In this document: positions 26,498 through 34,574 of the stretch, in pieces | Layout of the letters: each line of letters starts with the position of its first letter | Position numbering within the stretch: the first letter of the stretch is position 1 | DNA from: JBDKVA01 sp039679375 | Lineage (GTDB): Bacteria > Bacillota > Clostridia > Acetivibrionales > DTU013 | Direction of reading: 5' to 3' | Length of the DNA: 64,000 nucleotides | NCBI GenBank assembly: GCA_039679375.1 | Contig: JBDKVA010000107.1 | Location: 8,892 to 72,891, forward strand | Made by a program: the position numbers and the translations under genes | Notes under the pieces: model-generated | Told to the model about the DNA's origin: nothing | Database searches by the model: none | What the model saw: only the letters and a program-made list of their open reading frames with translations

Positions 26498-28699
26498 TCA
26501 TATTTTTTGCTCACTATTGACAGCAAGTACTCTGTCAACAACCAGCTGCCGGAATTCCGGTGAAAGCATTGCGAAAAATGCCGTAAATCCTGTTACACGT
26601 ACAACCAGATCGGGATATTTATACGGGTCCTTATGCGCTTCAAGTATTTTTTTGGCGTCAATAATGTTTATATTCAGCAGCGTGTTCCCGGTCTTCAGAA
26701 TAGTGCGTATCATGCTGGCCATTTTACACACGCCTTCTTCATCATTTGCAATACCGGGATCGACCTCAAGCTGGACCGGCGCCGTGTTGCCGTAGCCCGG
26801 CTGTATGGCTGCAATGGAATTGCACATCGCGGTGACGGCGCCATCCTTTCGGAAGCCGCTCGTTGGATTTGCGCCATGGTTTATTGGTTCTTTGCTGCGC
26901 CTGCCGTTTGGCGTGGCTCCTACCGCATTGCCAAGCTTAATGGTATTTGACCATGAAAAGAATCCGGGGATGAAGTTAATGCCAGGATGAATGTTATTGA
27001 GATTTCTGATCAGCTTTGTGTACAATTTGCTGACTTTTACCGCCCATGCATCGGCTAATGAATTACCCTGGCAGTAACGGTCGCTGTGAAGCATCATCTG
27101 GCGGATGTATTCTCCGTCTTTACCTTCATAGTTAGATTTAATGAAGCCGGTAATATCAGTAAAGCTTATTTTCTTTTCAATTTCTATCCGCTGCTCACAG
27201 GCAGCGAAACTGTCGGCAACCGTTGCAATGCCGCATCCGTCCACACACATATTATAAAAGTTGGCTCCGCCGTCAGTTATATTTACACCCTTTTCAATCA
27301 GTCCATGCTGGAAAAGGTTGAGGATAAGCTCGGGTTGAGTGAATGTCTGATAATTGAGGTGATGCATGATTCCGTCACCGGTTGCATTTACAGCATTCTC
27401 CAGGTGCGCTTTAAAATGTTCCCACAGTCTGCCGGTTGACGGCTGTTCATTATCCTCAAGCATCATTTCATTCCAGGCAACTTCAAATACCTTGGCTATA
27501 TTTATCTTCACAGTATCATTCATAGTATATTCCATACCCGGAATACACATCCAGTGGCACCCGGCGGCAACCCGCCTGCGGGCAAGCTCTTTTGAAAAAC
27601 CGCATTTCATAAAACCCTTCGACAATGCATCATCACTGGAGTAACGCGGCCAGCCCTGCTTATTCTTAAAGAGATATTGCACTGATTTTAAAAAGAAATC
27701 CTCATCAAGATTTTCATGCACTCTTATAGTAAGGTTGCAGGCAATATTGATTTTATCGGCAGCCTCAAGAGCCAGATATGAAATCCGGGAAGTCATATCC
27801 CTGCCTTCTGAATCCGGACCCCCAAGCTGGAAGTAGCGGCTGTCCTGAAGGAACAGGCAGGCCAGATAGAAGACAGCTTCTTCATCGGTTAATATACCGG
27901 AACCCACATCATGCTCATAATATGGACGGAGCATTTCATCAAGCTGTCCTCCGGCAGAACCGCGGTTATATGTTCTGGAAAGCATACTGAACCAGCACAT
28001 CCATTGAATAGCCTCCCTCATTGTACCGGGTGGCTGATCCGCTACCTTTTCATTAACAGACGCCATTTCCTCCAGGTTCTTTTTGAGATATGGATTGCGC
28101 TCCCTCCTTGACAGTTCCGCAAGCTCTGTCGAAATGCACTTAAGGAAACCGATAATTGCTTTTACAACAGATATTTCACTGACATAAAACTCTCCATGAC
28201 TTTCATCATGCAGCCGCTTCTGCTCCTCCAGTTTTTCCAGTATGCCTCCCCATCCCAGATCGAGACCGATTTGCAAGTCCGGCGTAAAATGATGGCAATT
28301 TTCAATTCCGGATATAATGCTATATTTTTCAAAGAGAGCCTTAAGATCATCGTAGGGATATTTGGGGTTCCATTTATTAGGCCGCAAACGTTCAAGGAAG
28401 AAAAAGCCCTTGCCTACGAAAGCGTCCAGCGGATCACAATATAAAGGGTGCTCTGCAAGCACTCTACAATAGTTCTTTGTCCAGCCGGAATAGCCATAAA
28501 AAGAGCCATTGGGATGGTTTGGTTCTATTTTAAAATGAAACTCATCCTGTACTATAAGGCCATAATCATCCTCATCAGCCCCGCCTCCAGTCCTTGCTTT
28601 TTCCTCTGTCTGTTCAATTTTGCGTTGCCGCAGAAGCTTTATCCGTTTTTCATATGTAAACTTTTCATCGTCCGGAAACTGATTTATGAATTGTATCAT
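26498..28699 (-). CDS. Glycyl radical enzyme, uncharacterised PFL-like clade
   Basis: The 733-residue protein is of pyruvate formate-lyase/diol dehydratase type. The C-terminal radical loop is RVTGFTAFF with the radical Gly at 704, and ATPNGRRSKEP is the conserved segment of GREs. The thiyl Cys is probably C381 in AAGCHWMCIPG. Known dehydratases and CutC have GCVE or GCIE there, so the usual Glu is replaced by His-Trp and a second Cys (C385) lies near. The reaction cannot be assigned; dehydration or C-C/C-O cleavage of a sugar derivative is likely. Activated by the product of the gene just upstream. The ribosome binding site GGGGGAG is unusually far (about 14 nt) from the ATG. Confidence 0.92.
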   Translation of the reverse strand: MIQFINQFPDDEKFTYEKRIKLLRQRKIEQTEEKARTGGGADEDDYGLIVQDEFHFKIEPNHPNGSFYGYSGWTKNYCRVLAEHPLYCDPLDAFVGKGFFFLERLRPNKWNPKYPYDDLKALFEKYSIISGIENCHHFTPDLQIGLDLGWGGILEKLEEQKRLHDESHGEFYVSEISVVKAIIGFLKCISTELAELSRRERNPYLKKNLEEMASVNEKVADQPPGTMREAIQWMCWFSMLSRTYNRGSAGGQLDEMLRPYYEHDVGSGILTDEEAVFYLACLFLQDSRYFQLGGPDSEGRDMTSRISYLALEAADKINIACNLTIRVHENLDEDFFLKSVQYLFKNKQGWPRYSSDDALSKGFMKCGFSKELARRRVAAGCHWMCIPGMEYTMNDTVKINIAKVFEVAWNEMMLEDNEQPSTGRLWEHFKAHLENAVNATGDGIMHHLNYQTFTQPELILNLFQHGLIEKGVNITDGGANFYNMCVDGCGIATVADSFAACEQRIEIEKKISFTDITGFIKSNYEGKDGEYIRQMMLHSDRYCQGNSLADAWAVKVSKLYTKLIRNLNNIHPGINFIPGFFSWSNTIKLGNAVGATPNGRRSKEPINHGANPTSGFRKDGAVTAMCNSIAAIQPGYGNTAPVQLEVDPGIANDEEGVCKMASMIRTILKTGNTLLNINIIDAKKILEAHKDPYKYPDLVVRVTGFTAFFAMLSPEFRQLVVDRVLAVNSEQKI

Positions 28700-28720
28700 A
28701 ATAGATTAACATACTCCCCC

Positions 28721-29620
28721 TTACACAACTTTGACAGCTACGCTGTATTCCGACAACATCGCAATTATTTCATCTAAACGTTTTTGCGGCAGCGGACGTG
28801 TCTTTCCGAACATATTTTCTTTACCGAGGCTTGCATATTTAGATGTGCCAAGCGGGTTGAAATTTAATAATTCATACCGCAAAACGCCTTTTATCCCCTG
28901 GATGAACATTGCTATATATTTAAGGTTTTCATCTGTATCTGTAACTCCGATAATCAGCGGTGTCCTGACTATTATTGGTTTGCCGAGTTCGCTTAGCTTT
29001 TTTACATTTTCGAGGATCATTGAATTTTCTACACCTGTCCACTTTTTGTGCTGCTCATTGTCAAACAGCTTTATATCAAGCATCACCAGGTCAACCATTC
29101 CGAGGAACTGTTCAATCTCATTAAACGGCTTGTATAAATTGGTCTCCACCCCAACTTCTATTCCATTTTCATGGCATGCATACACCAGCTCGGCAGCGAA
29201 TTCCTGCTGGCATAGCACTTCACCGCCTGAAAGGGTAACTCCTCCGCCCGAATCAAGGTAATAAGCCTTATCCTGCAGGATCTCCTCCATTACATCTTTT
29301 ACTGACATCTTCCTTCCTGATATGACAAGTGCGTCGGGATAACAAGCATTCGCGCATTTACCGCAGTTTAAACAAAGACTCCTGTCAAAAATATGTTTCC
29401 CGCCGCTGAAATAATGTGCACCTGTGCCGCAAACCTCCGCACATTTACCACATCCTATACAATTTCTTTCATAATAATGAAGATCCTTTACAGGAGATAA
29501 GGTTTCCGGATTGTGGCACCATGCACAGCGCATACTGCAGCCTTTAAAAAATACCGTAGTCCGGATGCCCGGGCCGTCATTAAGTGAAAAACGCTGAATA
29601 TCAGTTATTATGCCGTCCAT
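28721..29620 (-). CDS. Glycyl radical enzyme activase (radical SAM)
   Basis: The 299-residue radical SAM enzyme installs the glycyl radical on its partner. The cluster motif FKGCSMRCAWC has C28, C32 and C35. Two further [4Fe-4S] ferredoxin clusters follow (C54, C57, C60, C64 and C83, C86, C89, C93), as in the activases of glycerol dehydratase, HpdB and CutC rather than in PflA. DSGGGVTLSGGEVLCQ is the SAM-binding GGE region. It is the first gene of the operon, with AAAGGAG upstream and a TATAAT at 29644-29649. Confidence 0.95.
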   Translation of the reverse strand: MDGIITDIQRFSLNDGPGIRTTVFFKGCSMRCAWCHNPETLSPVKDLHYYERNCIGCGKCAEVCGTGAHYFSGGKHIFDRSLCLNCGKCANACYPDALVISGRKMSVKDVMEEILQDKAYYLDSGGGVTLSGGEVLCQQEFAAELVYACHENGIEVGVETNLYKPFNEIEQFLGMVDLVMLDIKLFDNEQHKKWTGVENSMILENVKKLSELGKPIIVRTPLIIGVTDTDENLKYIAMFIQGIKGVLRYELLNFNPLGTSKYASLGKENMFGKTRPLPQKRLDEIIAMLSEYSVAVKVV

Positions 29621-29643
29621 GTGACACTCCTTTCTATTATTGA

Positions 29644-29649
29644 ATTATA
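29644..29649 (-). promoter_or_regulatory. -10 box of the GRE operon promoter
   Basis: TATAAT reads on the minus strand, 31 nt downstream of the motif at 29681-29704. The -35 region has no consensus, suggesting activator dependence. A short leader leads to the activase ATG at 29620. Confidence 0.65.
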
Positions 29650-29680
29650 AAAGTTTTTACCTGGTTTGGCGGTATCCTGA

Positions 29681-29704
29681 TTTCTGATTTAGTATCATTA
29701 TTTC
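29681..29704 (-). promoter_or_regulatory. Operator-like motif, copy B
   Basis: This is the 24-bp motif with core TAGTATCAT in the divergent promoter region, matching 22 of 24 bases of the copy at 24573-24596. The core recurs in inverted orientation at 29732-29740. It is a probable YesN-type operator for the GRE operon. Confidence 0.65.
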
Positions 29705-29712
29705 GCTTCAAT

Positions 29713-29741
29713 TTGATTAGTAATGTCTTGTATGATACTAT
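29713..29741 (+). promoter_or_regulatory. Promoter of the two-component genes, overlapping operator core
   Basis: TTGATT (29713-29718) and TACTAT (29736-29741) are 17 nt apart and point to the kinase gene. The -10 overlaps the inverted TAGTATCAT core (29732-29740), so the regulator could repress or tune its own expression. Confidence 0.5.
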
Positions 29742-29805
29742 AAAATTATAGTAAACCTGTTTCATTCATGGGAAAATAAAGTCATAATGCCAGGGGTAAT
29801 ACTAT

Positions 29806-31608
29806 ATGAAAAAATTTTATCTGCTCAGCGTTATATATAGAAAGCTGAAAAACATAAGCCTTGTAAAAAAAGTTATCCTTGTATCCGTCATTGCTATACT
29901 ATTACCTTCCATAACTATGATTTTCTATACATATAATCAATCTAAAAGCAACTTCGCAATTGAGATTCAAAAAAAAGACTATCAGACATTATGTCAGATA
30001 AAAGAAAATATGCTGTTGAAAGTTGACACAGCCAACAATATAGCTTCAAATCTTAGTCTTGACTATGAACTTCAAGGATTTCTAAAAAGAGTATTTGTAA
30101 TGAATACCGAAAATATATTGGAATATATAGACCATTTAATTCCGAAATTCATTCATACAGAAAGTTTTTACAGGCATTTGATTGATGATGTGACTATATA
30201 CACTACAAATACAAGTATTCCTGAACAATCAGACAGATTATACCACGAAAATGAAATTATTGACTTAGAATGGTATACTGATTTTAAAAATGGAAAACAG
30301 GATTATTTGTGGCTGTATCCGCAAAATTCCCTTCTTTTTAAAAAAAGCGGTTTACAAGATGAAAGCATAAATTTCACTTTGGTAAAAAAAATATTTTCAT
30401 CAGGAGGAAATTACCTTGGTATCATTACTATCACCATTAATGAAGAAACCCTATTACCACCTGCCTATACATCAGATAACACCCAGGAAATTTTTGTATT
30501 AGACAAAAACCTGAATATAATATCCCATAATAACTCTATAAACAACGCTGATGAAATTATTAAACACAAAAATAATTTAATGCATGATAGCGGTTCCAAC
30601 TATCTGATTGATAAAAATAAACTCTTCACATATATCACGGTTGAGCCTTTGGAATTAAGCATTATATCAATAAAAGCCCTTGACCAATTGATGGAAAAGC
30701 CAAAGGATGCAAATAGAAATGTGATCATTGTTCTAATTACAGGCGTATTTATATCAGTCTTATTCACTGTTATTATTATCCAGCTGATTTTTACCAGGTT
30801 AAAAAAGATCATAAAAATAATGGATACCATAAGTAATGGACGGTTTGATATCCTTATACCTGTTGAAGGCGAAGATGAAATAGGTTTGCTTTCCAAGGAC
30901 TTTAACAGGCTTATTACCAAAATTAACGATCAGATAAATGAGCTGCTTAAAAAGGAAACAGAACAAAAGAACGCGCAGCTACTTGCATTACAGTATCAGA
31001 TAAATCCACACTTCCTTTATAACACTATTGAATTTTTCAAGGCAAAAATGGAGCTTGCAGGTGAGTATCAGACAGCCGAAGCTATTGTAAACTTCGGAGA
31101 AATTTTCCGCTATAATATAAGCCAAAATACTATGTTTGCCACAATAAAAACCGAAATACATCACGTGGAAAATTATATAAACATACAGAAATTAAGGTAT
31201 AACGGACAAGTTATCTTAAGCATAAATTTACCGGAAGAAATAATGCAGATGGAGATTATTAAATTTACCTTCCAGCCAATTGTGGAGAATAGTATAAAGC
31301 ATGGTATAACCTCCTCAAATCAGCCGCTTCATATAAATATAAGTTCAGAGGTCAATGGGGGAAATTTGTTAATAATTATCTCTGACGACGGCCGTGGAAT
31401 AGATCAGGATACTTTGCAGCATTTGAATAACAGCTTGAGGGACTCATGCGGAAATGATAATATACTTAATTCCTCAAGCAGCATAGGCCTTCAAAATATA
31501 AACCACCGTTTAAAGCTTTTTTACGGCAATAAATATTATATACAGCTAATAAGTGAAAAGGGGAAATACACTTCAACCATAATAGTTATTCCGTACATTA
31601 AGAACTGA
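29806..31608 (+). CDS. YesM-type sensor histidine kinase
   Basis: The 600-residue membrane kinase has TM1 at about 23-42 (KVILVSVIAILLPSITMIFY), an extracellular sensor domain of about 260 residues, TM2 at about 306-326 and a HAMP segment (MDTISNGRFDIL). The His_kinase box ALQYQINPHFLYNTIEF has H402, and the GHKL domain shows VENSIKHGI and SDDGRGID. It matches the YesM/LytS class that partners AraC-type regulators and senses extracellular sugars. It is divergent from the GRE operon. Start by AGGGG. Confidence 0.94.
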   Translation: MKKFYLLSVIYRKLKNISLVKKVILVSVIAILLPSITMIFYTYNQSKSNFAIEIQKKDYQTLCQIKENMLLKVDTANNIASNLSLDYELQGFLKRVFVMNTENILEYIDHLIPKFIHTESFYRHLIDDVTIYTTNTSIPEQSDRLYHENEIIDLEWYTDFKNGKQDYLWLYPQNSLLFKKSGLQDESINFTLVKKIFSSGGNYLGIITITINEETLLPPAYTSDNTQEIFVLDKNLNIISHNNSINNADEIIKHKNNLMHDSGSNYLIDKNKLFTYITVEPLELSIISIKALDQLMEKPKDANRNVIIVLITGVFISVLFTVIIIQLIFTRLKKIIKIMDTISNGRFDILIPVEGEDEIGLLSKDFNRLITKINDQINELLKKETEQKNAQLLALQYQINPHFLYNTIEFFKAKMELAGEYQTAEAIVNFGEIFRYNISQNTMFATIKTEIHHVENYINIQKLRYNGQVILSINLPEEIMQMEIIKFTFQPIVENSIKHGITSSNQPLHINISSEVNGGNLLIIISDDGRGIDQDTLQHLNNSLRDSCGNDNILNSSSSIGLQNINHRLKLFYGNKYYIQLISEKGKYTSTIIVIPYIKN

Positions 31609-31620
31609 GGTGAAAATAAA

Positions 31621-33195
31621 TTGTATAATGTCCTAGTTGTTGATGATGAAGAGCTAATCTGTCAGAGTATAGTTTCAATGATCAATAGATCGGGCATAGG
31701 CAGTATCAATGAAGTATCTTATGCTAAAAACTCACTTGATGCTGAGAAGCTTATACTCAGCTCCGTGCCGGATATTGTAGTAACGGACATATGCATGCCG
31801 GGTCGGTCAGGCCTGGAGCTGATTAAAAACACGTCGTGCAAGAGCAATACAATAAAATATATTATATTAAGCGGATATAATGATTTCGAGTATGCCAAAT
31901 CCGCAATAAAATTAAATGTTATAGATTATCTCTTGAAGCCGGTTAGTATAATAAATCTAAGGGAAAGTCTCGAAACTGCAGTCAGACTGCTGGATAAAGA
32001 AAAGCTTGAACAAAGTTTACAGGAAGAACATAAGCATAGGATTCATCGTGAACAAAAACAGGTTCAGCTTGAAAGCATGCTAAACAAGCTTTTTCAATAC
32101 CAGGGCACAAAGGAAAATATCTGTAAGGAAACTATAAAAGTATTAAAAAGAGAAATTCCACTTAAATACCTATGCGTTTCCGTAATTGACATTTCAAAAG
32201 CTTTGTGCCCAAAAGTACACGATACGTTAGTACAAATTCAGAAAATCAATTTTGAAAGCTTTTGCGGTAGTGTAGATCTTTTTACTTACGAAATTATAGA
32301 TTTTAAAAACAATATCGTTATCATATATAATGCTGCAAGCTTTGAGATGTATGATACAATTATAAAACACAACCATATGCTTATGGATTTATTGAATAAA
32401 AATGGCGATGCTGTCTTTATATGCGGAATCAGCGAAATGTCAGACGATTTATATAATATTATAGACCTGCATGCACATGCCATACAAACCCTGCCATATA
32501 AGCTTATCCATGATAACCTGCCGGTAATTGAATATATAAAAGTAAAGGATAATGAGAATAAATATCCAGTTCCATTCCATCAGGCAAATGAGTTTATTAA
32601 AGATCTTGAAAATCACAAAATTGATGCAATCTTAAATTTTATAGACTCCACATTCAACAGGAACGTTCTGGATAAATATTCCATAGACGCTGTAGACAGA
32701 CTTTACAGGGGTGTGGTAAATATTATCTGGGTTATTTTAACAGAGAACAATCTTGAAGATCAAATTGATACGCATATGAATATTGTCAGCATTCAATCCT
32801 TCACTGATATCAGGGATGTCAGGCTATATCTTAAAGAACTGATATTAAAAGCTATTCAGCTTCTAAAAAGCAATAAGCCAAAAAGATCGCAAGTGGAAGT
32901 TGCAAAAGAGTACATCCGGGTAAATATTGGCAAAGACATTAATATGACTGTAGTTTCTAATTCAGTAAACATGAATTACACCTACTTCAGTATGCAATTC
33001 AAGCAGGAAACCGGAATGAATTTCTCTGAATATCTTATTGCCGAAAGGATGAAAGAAGCTCAGAAGCTCATGAGCGATCCTTCAAATAAAATTCAAGATA
33101 TTGCTGTAAAGCTTGGATATGGAAATCCCAAAAATTTTACGAGAGCCTTTAAGAAATTCTTCGGATTATCTCCAAGCAAGTATCAAATTAAATAG
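31621..33195 (+). CDS. YesN-type AraC response regulator
   Basis: The 524-residue regulator has a receiver domain with acidic pair DD (residues 8-9) and phospho-acceptor D56 in VVTDICMPG. A long middle domain follows, and a C-terminal AraC double helix-turn-helix (about 425-524: VSNSVNMNYTYFSMQFKQET, then IAVKLGYGNPKNFTRAFKKF). The start codon is TTG with GAGGTGA upstream, 12 bp after the kinase stop. It probably binds the 24-bp motif seen twice in the neighbouring operon. Confidence 0.94.
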   Translation: MYNVLVVDDEELICQSIVSMINRSGIGSINEVSYAKNSLDAEKLILSSVPDIVVTDICMPGRSGLELIKNTSCKSNTIKYIILSGYNDFEYAKSAIKLNVIDYLLKPVSIINLRESLETAVRLLDKEKLEQSLQEEHKHRIHREQKQVQLESMLNKLFQYQGTKENICKETIKVLKREIPLKYLCVSVIDISKALCPKVHDTLVQIQKINFESFCGSVDLFTYEIIDFKNNIVIIYNAASFEMYDTIIKHNHMLMDLLNKNGDAVFICGISEMSDDLYNIIDLHAHAIQTLPYKLIHDNLPVIEYIKVKDNENKYPVPFHQANEFIKDLENHKIDAILNFIDSTFNRNVLDKYSIDAVDRLYRGVVNIIWVILTENNLEDQIDTHMNIVSIQSFTDIRDVRLYLKELILKAIQLLKSNKPKRSQVEVAKEYIRVNIGKDINMTVVSNSVNMNYTYFSMQFKQETGMNFSEYLIAERMKEAQKLMSDPSNKIQDIAVKLGYGNPKNFTRAFKKFFGLSPSKYQIK

Positions 33196-33255
33196 ATCAT
33201 TCTGAATATTACAGAGGACGGCACTTCAGTTGTCTTCCAATACGGGCTTTTTCGT

Positions 33256-33822
33256 TCATGACCGCTTTCCTCCATATTTTACGCTTCTTTTTTCCGCCTC
33301 AAACACAAAATACCCATCGGTTTCGTGGATCATAACGCCTCCAAAAACCGATATGAATTTATTCTTATACCATTCCTTCCGCTTTGTGACCATGAGCATC
33401 CTGCCCCCGATTTTCAAACGGTTGAAGCCTTTCTCAATGAATTTTTTTGCTACAGCAAAATCTGTATGATAAGGCGGGTTTGATAAAATGAGGTTAAATC
33501 CTGCTTCATCCAGTAAATCAAATCCATCACTCTGGATAATGCAAACGCCCTCAACACCGTTTTTCCTGGCATTTCTCATTGAATATGAAACCGCTTCCTG
33601 ATCAATATCCACCATAAAAACATTCACTACCCCAATTAACTTTGCCGCCGTTATACCAACAACTCCATATCCACAGCCCAGATCAAGCACTTTCTGCCCC
33701 TGTTCAAATTCAACCCATGATAGCATGGCAAATGTCCCGGCATCGACTCTTTCCGGTGAAAAACATTTCTTTGAAGTTTCAAACTCCAAATCAAGCCCTT
33801 TAATATTCGCTTTTATGATCAT
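33256..33822 (-). CDS. Class I methyltransferase, RsmC-like
   Basis: This 188-residue SAM-dependent methyltransferase has motif I KVLDLGCGYGVVG (residues 44-56), acidic loop VDID and motif IV NPPY (115-118), the signature for amino-group methylation of RNA bases or protein. It resembles single-domain RsmC/MTS proteins that modify 16S rRNA guanine. Start by AGGAGATTTAT. It is convergent with the response regulator 60 bp away. Confidence 0.88.
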   Translation of the reverse strand: MIIKANIKGLDLEFETSKKCFSPERVDAGTFAMLSWVEFEQGQKVLDLGCGYGVVGITAAKLIGVVNVFMVDIDQEAVSYSMRNARKNGVEGVCIIQSDGFDLLDEAGFNLILSNPPYHTDFAVAKKFIEKGFNRLKIGGRMLMVTKRKEWYKNKFISVFGGVMIHETDGYFVFEAEKRSVKYGGKRS

Positions 33823-33847
33823 ATAAATCTCCTACATCGTACTATTA

Positions 33848-34189
33848 TCACTTTGAAGGCAATACTTTATCCCTGATAGCATTTTCTATAAACTGATTCA
33901 ATGATATCCCCTGAATCGTTGCTTTCTGAACAGCTATGCAATGCAGCTCAGGTGAAATCCTTATATTAAAGCTGCCCTTATATGCCTTCTGAGGCTGTTT
34001 ATCATTTACTTTGCATAGTTCAAGATAATCTTCAACAGCTTCGTGAAATGCAAGCTTCAGTTCCTCAACACTGCTGCCTTCATAGCTGATTGAATCATTT
34101 ATTCCTTCAATTTTCCCATAGAATATCTCATCATCCGCACTGTAGTGTACTGAGCCCATAAAATTCTTGTATAATATCACATCTTTCAT
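33848..34189 (-). CDS. hicB: HicB-family antitoxin
   Basis: The 113-residue protein has an N-terminal HicB partial RNase H-like fold (FYGKIEGINDSISYEGSSVEELKLAFHEAVEDYLE) and a C-terminal ribbon-helix-helix (GSFNIRISPELHCIAVQKA, then ISLNQFIENAI). The order toxin then antitoxin, 3 bp apart, is typical of hicAB. It should neutralise HicA and repress the operon. Confidence 0.9.
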   Translation of the reverse strand: MKDVILYKNFMGSVHYSADDEIFYGKIEGINDSISYEGSSVEELKLAFHEAVEDYLELCKVNDKQPQKAYKGSFNIRISPELHCIAVQKATIQGISLNQFIENAIRDKVLPSK

Positions 34190-34192
34190 AAA

Positions 34193-34450
34193 TCAAATCA
34201 CTCCTTGATTTCTTAATGTTTCAATTAACTCGTTAATTTGGTACATTTTAAGTATGTTTCCCTCGTACGGCTTATGTAATCTAATTATATGCTTCGTTTG
34301 AGTATGAACAAAAGCTACTCTTGAACCGGATGTATGTCCACGGTTATCTTCCCTGTAACCAAGCTGACTTAAAAAAGTTTTAGCTTCATCATAAGTAAAG
34401 TCAAGCGGTTTTTCTAATAATCTTTTTTTCAGCTTGTCTCTCTGACTCAT
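34193..34450 (-). CDS. hicA: HicA-family mRNA interferase toxin
   Basis: This 85-residue dsRBD-like protein starts MSQRDKLKKRLLEKP, with the LSQLGYRED strand and the GHTSGSRVAFVH loop. Canonical HicA has its catalytic His in GSHH; here that site reads GSRV, and H39 or H59 (RLHKPYEGN) may serve instead, as in the SGSR subfamily. It likely cleaves mRNA when not bound by HicB. Confidence 0.85.
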   Translation of the reverse strand: MSQRDKLKKRLLEKPLDFTYDEAKTFLSQLGYREDNRGHTSGSRVAFVHTQTKHIIRLHKPYEGNILKMYQINELIETLRNQGVI

Positions 34451-34504
34451 TTCTCGCCGCCCTTTTCATCTATTTTCACGCAATACTATTATACCCAATG
34501 ACGC

Positions 34505-34538
34505 AAAAAGTTGCAACTATTATCCAGTTGCAACTTTT
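34505..34538 (-). terminator. Terminator of the Clp gene
   Basis: AAAAGTTGCAACT and AGTTGCAACTTTT pair perfectly around a 7-nt loop, with TTTTTG on the minus strand. It could work in both directions and lies between the Clp ATPase gene and hicA. Confidence 0.85.
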
Positions 34539-34574
34539 AACCTACACGCCAAACTGTTTTACGAAGAGGGCAAT

